The notes under the pieces were generated by a model. It had not been told where the DNA came from. It made no database searches and worked only from the letters and a program-made list of their open reading frames with translations. Below, piece after piece: positions 14,089 through 22,350 of a stretch of 22,970 nt of DNA. This DNA is from an uncultured Prevotella sp. GTDB lineage: Bacteria; Bacteroidota; Bacteroidia; Bacteroidales; Bacteroidaceae. The DNA lies in contig CAKQFW010000007.1 in assembly GCA_934230965.1 (NCBI GenBank), forward strand, positions 1 to 22,970, written 5' to 3'. Position 1 is the stretch's first letter. The number at the start of each line of letters is the position of its first letter. The position numbers were made by a program, and so were the translations under genes.

Positions 14089-17000
14089 ATGAAGACATCA
14101 ACGACAACCCTAATGCTGGCACTCTGCCTAAGCACCCTCAGTACGGCTACGATGGCCGACGAGGTAGGCAGCGTGACATCACCCGACGGACAGAACACGC
14201 TGGCCATCGACCGCTCTGACAGCGGACAACTCACCTACACCGTCACACGCGGCACGCACACCCTGGTAGCCGCCTCGCCCCTCGGCCTGGTGGCCCGGGA
14301 GGCGGACCTCTCGGCAGGGCTTGCCCTGTCGGCACACAGCACGCGGCCCATCAACGAGCAGTATGCCCTGCCCACGGGCAAGTGTGCCGTCTATCACAAC
14401 ACCTGCAACGAGCTCACCCTCATCTTCACCAAGGGCAGCCATACCCTGGCCCTGCAGTGCCGCGCCTACGACGACGGCGTGGCCTTCCGCTATGTGGTAA
14501 ACGGCGACGAGCCCCTCACAGTGACGGCCGACAAGGCCGAGGTGAACCTGCCCTCGTTTGAGCGGTGCTGGGCACAGAGATACGTGACCGACTACTCGCA
14601 GCCCTACCCGGCCCGCTCATGGAGCGACTTGCAGGGCGTGAGCGACAACACCCGCAAGCTGTGCGTGCCCGCCCTGGTGAAGAGCACCGAGGGCGACGAC
14701 TGCTGGGTGCTGCTCACCGAGAGCCAGGGCGACGCCCAGTTCTGCGCTTCGGCGCTGGTAGCGGGCGACACCACCCACCCCGGTTGCTTCAGCTTCGCCC
14801 TTCAGGACACACCCACCGTGGGCCCGGCTTTCACCACGCCCTGGCGCACCCTGTACATGGGCACGCTGGCAACGATAGTGGAGAGCAACCTCAACGACGA
14901 CCTCAACCCTGCCACCTCACTCACCGACACCAGTTGGATACAGGCGGGCCTGTCATCGTGGGACTGGGGCGGCGAGGACGGACAGGAACGCCACGACCTG
15001 AACATCGTGAAAGACTATATCGACATGGCGCACAACATGCACTGGCCCTACTACACCCTCGACGCCGGGTGGGACGGCGCTCCCTATGCCTTGGCCGATG
15101 TCACGGCCTATGCCGCCTCGAAGGGCGTGAAAGTGTTCATCTGGAGTCACCAGAACCGCTTCCGCAACGACGAGGAGCAGATACGCTCCATCCTGTCCGA
15201 GTGGAAACGCCTGGGCTTTGCCGGCGTGAAGATAGACTTCTTCGAGGATGACCGCAAGGCCATGATGGAGAAATATGAGAAGCTGCTGAAGGTGGCCGCC
15301 GAACAACAGCTCATGGTGAACTTCCACGGCTGCACACGCCCGACGGGCCTGCGCCGCACCTGGCCCAACCTCATCACCAGCGAGGCCGTGTACGGGGGCG
15401 AGCAGTACTACTTCAACCACCTGGCCACCCCCGCCACGCACAACATCACACTGGCCCTGACGCGCAACGTGATAGGCGCCATGGACTATACGCCCGTGGA
15501 GTTTGCCCGCAAGGACGGCGTGCTACGGCACCTCACCACCTGGAGCCACCAGGTGGCCCTGGCCACCCTGTACGAGAGCGGCATACAGACCATGAGCGAC
15601 TCGCGCCAGAACCTCACCACCAGTCCGGCGGCTCCCCTGCTCGGTGTGCTGCCCGCCGCCTGGGATGAAACGCGCTGCCTGGAGGCCAGCCCCGACCAGT
15701 ATGTCACCGTGGCCCGCCGCAAGGGGGACGACTGGTACGTGGCCTCCATAGCCAACGACGAGCGCGACGTGACGCTGCCCCTGCAGCAACTGCTGGGCGA
15801 CGGCACCTACACGGCTCAGATATACAAGGACGGCACCTGCCCCTCCGACATTGCCTACGACGAGCAACCGGTGACGGCCGCCTCCACACTCGCCCTGCAC
15901 GTCAAGGCTACGGGCGGCTTCACCGTCCGCCTCACCAAGACGCCGCACACGCAGCCTGCCTTCCAGCGCATCGAGGCTGAGGAGGGCACCGTGTCTGACG
16001 GCACCACCATCGACACCGATGCCGCCGGCCTGTGCTCGGGCGGCAAGATGGTGGGCTTCCTCGGGCAGGGACACACCGTGACCTGCACGGCACAGACTGC
16101 CGCCGACGGCACCTACCGCCTCACCCTGTTCTACATCACGCAAGACACCCGCCGCCTGTACATCCAGGTGAACGGGGGCGAGAAGGTGTACCACGAGCTG
16201 CAGGGCAACGGTTTCTCGTGGAACAGCGACGGCATGGCCATGCGCACCTTCAGCGTGCAGCTGAAGAAGGGCGACAATACCATCTGCCTGGGCAACGACG
16301 AGGGACATGCGCCCAACATCGACCGCATGGTGCTGTCGCCCGCCCCCACCTCGCACACGCTGGCCGTCGGCACGCTCACGCCGTGCACCGACGGTGTGTA
16401 TGGTGCCGAGACCGACATCGCCCTCACCGTGACCAACCCTACCGACCAGCCCATCAGCGACGTGCAGCTGGCCTATCAGGTTGACGACCAGCCCGTCGTG
16501 ACCGAGACGCTGCCGCTGCTGCCCGCAGCGCAGGCCACCGTCTACACCTTCGCCCACAAGGCCGACCTGTCGGCCATGGGCACCCACCGCCTGCGTGCCT
16601 GGACCGTGACTGACGACGCACGCCTGCTGGACGGCGACCTGGCCACGGCCTCGCTCTTCGCCCTGCCCGCCGGCGAGCAGAACGTGAGCGCGGCCAGCGC
16701 CGGAGGCACCATTCACAGCAAGAGTGCCCAGGTGAGCGACGGCGAGGGGGCCGACAAGCTGCTGGACGGCGACGACGCCACCAAGTGGTGCGACAATGCC
16801 TCGGCCGAGCCTTGGGTGGTGGTGGCGCTGCCACACGCCTGTATGGTGGGACACTTCCTGATACGCGACTGCAAGACGCGCGAGCAGGGTTTTCACAACC
16901 TGTCCGACTACAAGATATACGTGACTGCCGATGACGACCCCTCCACGGCCCTGTGGACGTGTGTGGTCGATGCGCAGGGGGCACAGGCCGACGACATACA

Positions 17001-17271
17001 CATTCATGCCCTGCCGCAGCCCGTGGCCGCCCGCTACGTGAAGCTGGTGGCACAGCGTCCTGAGGGCGACAACGCCATACGCCTGTACGCCTTCGACGTG
17101 TACGGCACGTCCGCCGACACGCCCTCGGGCATCGGTGCCCCGACGGCCTCTGCCGCCACTTCTGCCACCGTGTACAACATGGCCGGACAGCGCATGGCTA
17201 CCGCCACGCGCGGCCTAAAGCCTGGCGTGTATGTGGTGAATGGGAAAAAGATGGTGGTGAGATTTAAATAG
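14089..17271 (+). CDS. Secreted GH97 glycosidase (retaining, alpha-galactosidase-like) with CBM, F5/8C and T9SS-like tail
   Basis: 1060 residues; simple GH97 enzymes have about 650-740. A signal peptide (about 1-23, TATMADE) precedes the GH97 beta-sandwich (about 25-280) and TIM barrel (about 285-540; SSWDWGGEDG, YTLDAGWDG, FHGCTRPTGLRRTWPN). Asp383 in KIDFF and Glu438 in SEAVYGGEQYY are 55 residues apart, as I recall for nucleophile Asp415 and acid/base Glu470 of BT1871, the retaining alpha-galactosidase; inverting SusB lacks this Asp. After the C-domain come a CBM35/CBM6-like module (about 625-757), a CARDB-like Ig module (about 758-860), an F5/8 type C domain (about 870-1010) and a sorting-type tail (VYNMAGQRMATAT...KPGVYVVNGKKM). 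It is probably exported to the surface to cleave alpha-galactosides. It is divergent from the second regulator gene, whose operator-like repeats precede its promoter. Composition is very GC-rich (41 of 60 bases in 14641-14700). Confidence 0.88.
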   Translation: MKTSTTTLMLALCLSTLSTATMADEVGSVTSPDGQNTLAIDRSDSGQLTYTVTRGTHTLVAASPLGLVAREADLSAGLALSAHSTRPINEQYALPTGKCAVYHNTCNELTLIFTKGSHTLALQCRAYDDGVAFRYVVNGDEPLTVTADKAEVNLPSFERCWAQRYVTDYSQPYPARSWSDLQGVSDNTRKLCVPALVKSTEGDDCWVLLTESQGDAQFCASALVAGDTTHPGCFSFALQDTPTVGPAFTTPWRTLYMGTLATIVESNLNDDLNPATSLTDTSWIQAGLSSWDWGGEDGQERHDLNIVKDYIDMAHNMHWPYYTLDAGWDGAPYALADVTAYAASKGVKVFIWSHQNRFRNDEEQIRSILSEWKRLGFAGVKIDFFEDDRKAMMEKYEKLLKVAAEQQLMVNFHGCTRPTGLRRTWPNLITSEAVYGGEQYYFNHLATPATHNITLALTRNVIGAMDYTPVEFARKDGVLRHLTTWSHQVALATLYESGIQTMSDSRQNLTTSPAAPLLGVLPAAWDETRCLEASPDQYVTVARRKGDDWYVASIANDERDVTLPLQQLLGDGTYTAQIYKDGTCPSDIAYDEQPVTAASTLALHVKATGGFTVRLTKTPHTQPAFQRIEAEEGTVSDGTTIDTDAAGLCSGGKMVGFLGQGHTVTCTAQTAADGTYRLTLFYITQDTRRLYIQVNGGEKVYHELQGNGFSWNSDGMAMRTFSVQLKKGDNTICLGNDEGHAPNIDRMVLSPAPTSHTLAVGTLTPCTDGVYGAETDIALTVTNPTDQPISDVQLAYQVDDQPVVTETLPLLPAAQATVYTFAHKADLSAMGTHRLRAWTVTDDARLLDGDLATASLFALPAGEQNVSAASAGGTIHSKSAQVSDGEGADKLLDGDDATKWCDNASAEPWVVVALPHACMVGHFLIRDCKTREQGFHNLSDYKIYVTADDDPSTALWTCVVDAQGAQADDIHIHALPQPVAARYVKLVAQRPEGDNAIRLYAFDVYGTSADTPSGIGAPTASAATSATVYNMAGQRMATATRGLKPGVYVVNGKKMVVRFK

Positions 17272-17281
17272 AAATTCCCCC

Positions 17282-17617
17282 CTACTCCATGTCAAACTGC
17301 GAGCAGTGCCATGCGAAGATGAAGGGGTAGAAGAAGCCCCTGATGGCGCCGCGCCAGCCGCGGGCGCGTGCTGGTGGGGGGGGGTAACAGGGCGGCGTGG
17401 GGGCCTTCTCGTTGGCCAGCGCCACCTTGAACCCGCTGTCCTGCAGGGCCACGGCCACGAGCGAGAACACGCTGATGATGGCCATCATGCCATAGTCGGA
17501 GGGTGCCAGCAGGCGCCCCAGGATGATGCCGAACAGCAGGCCTATGACCTGCTGCACCATCGTGTTCATGCCGCCCCAGAACAGTCCGCGGGCGGTCTTC
17601 TGTTTCAGTGTCTCCAC
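17282..17617 (-). pseudogene. Truncated polysaccharide flippase (MVF/PST family) remnant
   Basis: The first 75 or so codons match the N-terminus of Wzx-type flippases: LKQKTARGLFWGGMNTMVQQ, then GIILGRLLAPSDYGMMAII and DSGFKVALANEKAP. Such proteins are normally about 480 residues with 12-14 membrane helices. After KAPT the frame runs into CYPPPP encoded by a run of nine C (plus-strand G, 17376-17384), then an unrelated 25-residue end (GFFYPFIFAWHCSQFDME) and a stop. This looks like an internal deletion joining the 5' part to another tail. The gene still has a good promoter and a repeat-rich leader. It converges on the GH97 gene with 10 bp between stops. Confidence 0.65.
17376..17384. repeat. 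G9 homopolymer at the flippase breakpoint
   Basis: Nine consecutive G on the plus strand, exactly where the flippase similarity ends. Such tracts are prone to slippage, or may mark an assembly or deletion junction. Confidence 0.8.
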
Positions 17618-17637
17618 AGTAGTATCGTTGTCATTTT

Positions 17638-17785
17638 CTGCTTGCAGTTGTTGCTTTTTCTGCTTGCAACGGTCTTATTTCTGCTTGCGGTTGCTTTTTC
17701 CCTGCTTGCAATGGTCTTTTTCCTTCTTGCGGTTGTTTTTCCCCTGCTTGCAACAGTCTTTTTCCTGCTTGCAACAGTTGCCGGG
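17638..17785. repeat. 21-bp tandem repeat, seven units, in the flippase leader
   Basis: Units begin CTGCTTGC (one CTTCTTGC) at 17638, 17660, 17681, 17702, 17723, 17744 and 17765; all are 21 bp except the first (22). Two unit types alternate (GGTTG-T-run and AACnGTC-T-run), giving a 42-bp higher-order period. The block ends 20 bp before the flippase start at 17617 and lies between it and the promoter. Both strands stay open across it only because the period is a multiple of three. Confidence 0.9.
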
Positions 17786-17801
17786 CAAGCCGTATTGCGT
17801 G

Positions 17802-17833
17802 CAAAAATACGCTTTCTTGCCGAAAGGGCAAAA
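17802..17833 (-). promoter_or_regulatory. Promoter of the flippase remnant
   Basis: On the minus strand TTTTG (17833 to 17829) is followed after 19 bases by TATTTTTG (17809 to 17802). This is the best match to the Bacteroidetes consensus (TTTG, 19-21 bases, TAnnTTTG) in the window. The transcript would carry the 21-bp repeats in its leader. Confidence 0.6.
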
Positions 17834-17935
17834 GAAAACCCTTGCTTTTTAAAAGAGTATTAAAAAAAGGAAAATAAAACAGAATAAAAAGAGAATAAAA
17901 CTGGAGCGAAGAAGACAGTAATCTTATTCTATCGT

Positions 17936-18223
17936 TCTCTTTTTGTTCTCTTTTCTATTCGCGCTTCGCGCTCATGGGGGTAAACATTAATGTCCATTAA
18001 TTGAACATTAATTATCATTAATATGCGCTTCGCGCGGTTCAATAAACATTATTAGCTATTGATTGACATTAATACGCGCTTTGCGCGAAGAATTATTAAT
18101 GTTTAATTAATGTTCAATTAATGGGAATAACTCCGCGAAGCGCCTGAGCACCTACGGAGCGCAAGAATGTTTAAAAACTCGCAAGCAATGCAACGCATTG
18201 CGAGCATAATAACAAAAAGAGAA
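17936..18223. repeat. About 290-bp palindromic intergenic element
   Basis: Outer 13-bp inverted ends are TTCTCTTTTTGTT (17936-17948) and AACAAAAAGAGAA (18211-18223). Inside, a 29/30-bp inverted repeat made of CATTAAT blocks lies at 17994-18022 and 18095-18124. GCGCTTCGCGC-type mini-hairpins occur at 17961, 18025, 18076 (GCGCTTTGCGC) and, inverted, 18134. A further palindrome (GCAATGC, AAC, GCATTGC, inside CTCGCAA...TTGCGAG) lies at 18178-18204. No coding capacity. It resembles a non-autonomous mobile repeat or a repeat cluster. Confidence 0.65.
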
Positions 18224-18247
18224 TAAAATGGTGAATGAAGGGGATAC

Positions 18248-18275
18248 AAAAAAAGCGGGAACTTTTGGTTCCCGC
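18248..18275 (-). terminator. Intrinsic terminator, minus strand
   Basis: GCGGGAAC (minus strand, 18275 to 18268) pairs perfectly over 8 bp with GTTCCCGC (18262 to 18255) around a 5-base loop, followed by seven T (18254 to 18248). It is a textbook rho-independent terminator, about 460 bp after the GH2 stop. Confidence 0.85.
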
Positions 18276-18393
18276 ATAGATTATTAACCTAAACGAAGCT
18301 TTATTACATACGCATCTTCACAGATACGCGACGGGCTATTTCCTGTTCCCGTCATTATATACATGCTTGGCCTCTTGGGGCCAATTAACTTAA
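18248..18393 (-). ncRNA. Candidate structured small RNA ending at the terminator
   Basis: A -7 box TAATTTTG on the minus strand (18407 to 18400) would start an RNA of about 146 bases that ends at the terminator. In between are three hairpins: TTGGCC/GGCCAA, GACGGG/CCCGTC and GCGTATCT/AGATGCGT (two wobbles). No -33 TTTG is seen, and the same stretch may simply be the end of the GH2 transcript. A 13-bp direct repeat with one mismatch (18283-18295 and 18384-18396) brackets it. Confidence 0.35.
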
Positions 18394-18541
18394 ACGCTTC
18401 AAAATTACAAATAACATTTCACACGACAGGCTATTTTTCTTTTTTTAACAATATTTACCTATAAGAAAGGCTCTTGGGAGAACGGGGCTTTGATTTGTTG
18501 AGCTCCGTACCCAAGGCTAAGACGCGTCATGTTTATTAAAG

Positions 18542-18572
18542 GGAGGACGGGGCACGGAGACCACCGTCCTAC
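18542..18572. repeat. 31-bp interspersed repeat, copy 1
   Basis: Begins GGAGGACGGGGCACGG and ends CCACCGTCCTAC; AGGACGG/CCGTCCT form a stem. Identical to copy 2 at 18598. Confidence 0.85.
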
Positions 18573-18597
18573 TTTTTGGATACCCTTTTTGCTTGTT

Positions 18598-18628
18598 GGA
18601 GGACGGGGCACGGAGACCACCGTCCTAC
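18598..18628. repeat. 31-bp interspersed repeat, copy 2
   Basis: Identical to copy 1 over 31 bases. It is followed by the module TATTCACTCCCCTCTCC (18644-18660), which recurs at 22706-22722. Confidence 0.85.
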
Positions 18629-18643
18629 TATAGTATGCAAGGC

Positions 18644-18736
18644 TATTCACTCCCCTCTCCCACGGGGAGGGGGAAGCCGCCGAAAGGCGGCGCGGGGGAG
18701 GGGCTGTTGTTGGAGGACGGGGCGCGGGGGAGGGGC
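18644..18736. repeat. GC-rich repeat module touching the GH2 stop codon
   Basis: TATTCACTCCCCTCTCC is followed by a GGGGAGGGG return arm, then a GCCGCC-GAAA-GGCGGC hairpin (18676-18691), a GGGGGAGGGGC stretch and a third, truncated copy of the 31-bp repeat (18712-18720 onward). It ends one base before the GH2 stop at 18738. Confidence 0.75.
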
Positions 18737-18737
18737 C

Positions 18738-21700
18738 TTACTTCTCCTGCCCCTCAGCATTGAAGCCTGAGAGCTGCACGAGCGGTTGCTGTGCGCGCGC
18801 ATCTTCAGCCTTCCAAGCGATGGTTACCGTTTTCTTCTCGCCTGGCATGAGGTGGAAATAGTTGTCTGAATAGTCGACAGGCAGAATTTGCTCGCCATCG
18901 GCACCCTTCAGGTTCAGGCGCAGCAAGATGGCAGGTGTGCTGGCCGTGTTCTCAACCGTTACGGTGCGCGTGGTGCCATTGCCTTGAACAGTGAGCAGCA
19001 GCTTGTCGGCCTTCAGCTTAGGCAGCGTGTTCAGCTCTTGCAGGTTGCCCTCTTCGTTCGATGCCATGTAGAAGTTGTCAGACAACAGTTTGCCCGCAGC
19101 ATCCTTCAGTTCAAGACGTATGAAGAACACCTTTCCGCCCTGCAGGTCGTAGGTATCGTCAACGTGCAGCGCCTGAAGCGGCGTGGTGGTATCGTCGGCG
19201 GTGCTGAGCGTGGTGCGGTTGTCGCGTATCACCTGACCCTTCACGTTCAATATTTGGCGTGTAGCGGTGAGACCCTCGTGCTTGCCAGCGGCGAGGTTCA
19301 CCACCTCGGGGTCGCGTGTCAGAGCGTTCCACTGTATGTGCAGCGGCTCGCAAGCCTTCTTACAGCCAAAGAAGGCGGCGGTGGGCTCAAAGTAATAGTC
19401 GTAGCACATCCATGTCATGCTGGGCCAGCAGGCGTGACTCATCCAGATGAGCAAGCCCATGCGATCTTTCGATCCCGACTCGTACATAGCACGATATCCC
19501 TCATAGTTTTCCCACTGAGCCAGCTCGGCAAACTGCTTTGCGTTCTTGGGCTGACCAAAGGCGGTGGCGATAATCTTGTTGAACGAAGCGCCACGCTGAG
19601 CGCCCTCCATCGTATAGTCGTGCTGTCCCCAGGCATCGCCTTGCGGCCACAGGGTGGCGGGGGTGAAGGTGCGCACCAGTCCCTCATAGGTCATCACGTT
19701 AGGCATACCGCGCTCAGAGTGCAGCTTACCTGTTTGGCGTGAGAAGTATTCTTTCGGTGTGCAAGCCCAGTAGGGGCCGTGTCCGCTTACGCCACCGTCG
19801 GCCGAGCTTGAGATGTATTCCAATCCAGGGTTCAGTTCAGCCACATATTGGCGCAACACCTTATCAATAGAGGCGGGCGGATAGCCCTCGTTACGTCCGC
19901 AGTAGATGCCTATCGAGGCGTGGTTGCGCATACGCAAGGTATAGTCGCGGGCGTTGTCGAGGAACATCTTTTCGTTCAGCGGGTCGGGTCCGTCGCAAGG
20001 GTTGGCCAGCCAGAAGTCTTGCCATACCATGACGCCATACTTGTCGCAGGCCTCATAAAACTCTTCGTCGCCAGTCATGCCCACCCAGTTACGTATCATG
20101 TTAAAGTTCATGTCGCGGTGATACTTCACGGCAATGTCATACTCGCGTCCGCGATACAACAGGTTTTGCTCGCTGAAGCCCCAGTTTCCGCCTAAGGGCA
20201 CGAAGCGTTTGCCGTTGACATAAATCTTCAGTCGGGTGTCGATGTCGGTGTAGGTCATCTGTCGCAAGCCAGCCTTATAGGTGATGCGCTCAGGCTGCTC
20301 GCCATCAATGTGGAAGGTGTAGCCGGCCTCGTGCAGATAAGGCTCGCCATAGCCGTTAGGCCACCACAGGCGCATGGTGCGGTTGTTGAGCTGAGCAAAG
20401 TCGGCTGGCAAGAAGCTTACTTGCTGCTGGGTGGCGGCGGGCAAGGTTACCTGTTTCTGAAATTCGATGCCGCCAATCCATCCGCGCAGAGTGCCCGTCA
20501 CCTCATGGTTCTCGTTGTTACGCAGCAGCACCGAGGGGGTAAGGGTTACGGTGGTGTCGGGCAGCGCCAGGGCGGTAGATACCAGCGGGTCGGCGATAGA
20601 TACCGAGCCCTCGGCAGTGAGTGCTACATCGTTCCAGATGCCTATGTCGCGACCACGCACGGTGGTAATCCAGTCCCAGCCAATGGTGGCATGGAAGGTG
20701 GGGTTATCGTATCCTAAGATACCGCCGTTGAAGTCGGTGTTCTTAGCGTTCTTCTCTTTTATCGAGCCGGGGTGTGCGTTCTTCACAATCTCTACGGCCA
20801 GCGTGTTTTGGCCCGAAGCCTTCAGCAAGGCAGTAACATCTACCTTTGAACGGGTAAAGGCGCCCTCGATGCGGTCAATCTTCTTACCGTTAAGGAAGAC
20901 GTTGGCCTTCCAGTTGATGCCATCGAAATTGAGGAACACGTGCTTGCCCTTCATCTCCTTAGGTGTCTCAAAGGTGGTGCGATACCAGAAGTTGCTGTTG
21001 AAGAACGACTCAGAGGCGTTATACCAGTTGTCGGTCAGGGCAGGATCGGGCAGCGCGCCAATGTTTACATAGCTCATCAGAGCGGTGCCAGGCACGGTGG
21101 CCGTAATCCAGTGCTGGGTGTCGAAGCCTTCGGTGGCAATGGCTTCGCCCTTGGCCTTCACCTCAGAGGCACGTGCCAACTGCCAGTGGCCGCCATCCAG
21201 CAAGAAGCGTCCGTCTTTCATGCCGCCTATGGCGTGGGGCTGAGCCACCACTCCACCACGGCCCATCACCTGCATCTCGCTCATGATGTATCGGCCTGTA
21301 GCGGTGGGCTGTGTCATCAGCACGCGCACATAGCGAGCCTTGGTAGCCTTGAAGCTGATGTTGTCGGCCAATGCTTTTCCGCCAGGCAGCTGAGCCACGG
21401 TGCGCCATGCGCCCAGGGTGGTAGCCACGTCAACGCGTCCGCGTAGGGCCTTCTCTATCCAGTGCAGGTTTACCTTGTCGATGGTGGCCTCGGTGCCTAA
21501 GTCGACGTATGCCCACTGCTGCTTGCCCTTGTTGCTCATCCATGCCGATGTAAACTCGGTAGAGGGCTGCAGATCGGTTACAGCCTGTGAGCCGTTGAAG
21601 AATTTTATCTCGGTGAGGGTCCAGTAGGCAGCACCGGGCATGTCGAAAGCAAAGCGTAGGTTGTTGAAGGTGAGGTCGCCCAGAGGCAACGTCAGCTCAA

Positions 21701-22313
21701 CGATGCGCAGAGGCAGCGTGCCCGCATTGGTTTGCTTGTTGGGGTCGCTGCTCACCTTCTGTCTTGATGCCTTTCCGGGCAGCGCGTCGCTCTTCTGCTC
21801 GGCTTTCTTTATCCATTTGGTGCCATCATTGGTCAGCACGCTCACAGCATAGCCGCCTTTGGCTTGGTCGGGGTTATAGGCCACGGTGCAGATAATCTTT
21901 ACCTTGTTGGCCTTCAGCTGCATGTTGTTCCACTGATATTGCAGCCACGCCTTCTCGCCCATCAGGTTGCAAAAGGTGTACTCGTTGCCATCAATACCGC
22001 TCTCGCGCTCACGACGCGTGAGGGCTCCAGTGTTTGAGGTGGCCAGCAGATACTGGGGCTGCGTGGTGGCAATGAGGCCATCGGTAAGCAGCTGTGGGGT
22101 GAGGTTAAAGTCATACTGCGACGAGGTTTTCACCATGCGGTTCAGGGCCACGTTGCGGTAGGTGTTGTCGGTGGTGAGGGTGGGTGCGTAACTCTCGGCT
22201 GGGTTGCCGGGATACTTACCTATACCTCTTGTGCCATCGGCATGGGCCACGGCCGAGCACAACAATGCGATGCCAGCAGCAGCTACCATTCGTAACTTTT
22301 GATTTTTGTTCAT
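18738..22313 (-). CDS. Secreted GH2 glycosidase with two discoidin-like domains (beta-mannosidase/exo-glucosaminidase clade)
   Basis: 1191 residues. A signal peptide (about 1-25, AVAHADG) with no lipobox points to the periplasm. Two discoidin-like domains follow (about 50-235 and 240-352; the second shows WAYVDLG, ARYVRVLM and SEMQV). Then come the GH2 sugar-binding domain (about 365-560; NFWYRTTFE, FLNFDGINWKANVFLNG), an Ig-like domain, and the TIM barrel (from about 665; VPLGGNWGFSEQNLLYRG, MNFNMIRNWVGMTGDEEFYEACDKYG, VWQDFWLANPCDGP). Glu809 in CGRNEGYPP is the probable acid/base and Glu867 in HSERGMPN the probable nucleophile. True exo-beta-glucosaminidases of the CsxA type have Asp at the acid/base, so beta-mannosidase-like activity is somewhat favoured; specificity is uncertain. 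Unlike the GH97 and DUF4960 proteins it has no sorting-type tail. It stands alone, with repeats on both sides. Confidence 0.85.
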   Translation of the reverse strand: MNKNQKLRMVAAAGIALLCSAVAHADGTRGIGKYPGNPAESYAPTLTTDNTYRNVALNRMVKTSSQYDFNLTPQLLTDGLIATTQPQYLLATSNTGALTRRERESGIDGNEYTFCNLMGEKAWLQYQWNNMQLKANKVKIICTVAYNPDQAKGGYAVSVLTNDGTKWIKKAEQKSDALPGKASRQKVSSDPNKQTNAGTLPLRIVELTLPLGDLTFNNLRFAFDMPGAAYWTLTEIKFFNGSQAVTDLQPSTEFTSAWMSNKGKQQWAYVDLGTEATIDKVNLHWIEKALRGRVDVATTLGAWRTVAQLPGGKALADNISFKATKARYVRVLMTQPTATGRYIMSEMQVMGRGGVVAQPHAIGGMKDGRFLLDGGHWQLARASEVKAKGEAIATEGFDTQHWITATVPGTALMSYVNIGALPDPALTDNWYNASESFFNSNFWYRTTFETPKEMKGKHVFLNFDGINWKANVFLNGKKIDRIEGAFTRSKVDVTALLKASGQNTLAVEIVKNAHPGSIKEKNAKNTDFNGGILGYDNPTFHATIGWDWITTVRGRDIGIWNDVALTAEGSVSIADPLVSTALALPDTTVTLTPSVLLRNNENHEVTGTLRGWIGGIEFQKQVTLPAATQQQVSFLPADFAQLNNRTMRLWWPNGYGEPYLHEAGYTFHIDGEQPERITYKAGLRQMTYTDIDTRLKIYVNGKRFVPLGGNWGFSEQNLLYRGREYDIAVKYHRDMNFNMIRNWVGMTGDEEFYEACDKYGVMVWQDFWLANPCDGPDPLNEKMFLDNARDYTLRMRNHASIGIYCGRNEGYPPASIDKVLRQYVAELNPGLEYISSSADGGVSGHGPYWACTPKEYFSRQTGKLHSERGMPNVMTYEGLVRTFTPATLWPQGDAWGQHDYTMEGAQRGASFNKIIATAFGQPKNAKQFAELAQWENYEGYRAMYESGSKDRMGLLIWMSHACWPSMTWMCYDYYFEPTAAFFGCKKACEPLHIQWNALTRDPEVVNLAAGKHEGLTATRQILNVKGQVIRDNRTTLSTADDTTTPLQALHVDDTYDLQGGKVFFIRLELKDAAGKLLSDNFYMASNEEGNLQELNTLPKLKADKLLLTVQGNGTTRTVTVENTASTPAILLRLNLKGADGEQILPVDYSDNYFHLMPGEKKTVTIAWKAEDARAQQPLVQLSGFNAEGQEK

Positions 22314-22350
22314 AAAGCAGAGTATAATGTTTTTATTGTTTTGTTTGTTT

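Larger units (their letters stand above)
17618..18737. other. 1.1-kb region with no intact gene
   Basis: Holds the flippase leader repeats and promoter, the palindromic element, the terminator with a possible small RNA, and GC-rich interspersed repeats running up to the GH2 stop codon. Short reading frames here are translations of repeats. Confidence 0.7.

Noticed and set aside
15523..17007. 494-residue minus-strand reading frame inside the GH97 gene
   Set aside because: Shadow frame in GC-rich DNA; low-complexity composition and no recognisable motif, whereas the plus strand encodes clear domains.
17638..17831. Repeat protein read from the 21-bp units on either strand
   Set aside because: The frames stay open only because the period is a multiple of three; the block lies between a good promoter and the flippase start, and no domain or signal fits.
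17936..18223. Replication origin (AT-rich repeats)
   Set aside because: No DnaA-box cluster and no origin-associated genes; repeats are palindromic hairpins.
18459..18770. Small genes in the repeat cluster beside the GH2 gene
   Set aside because: Translations of the interspersed repeats (phrases such as SVPRPP recur at both clusters).
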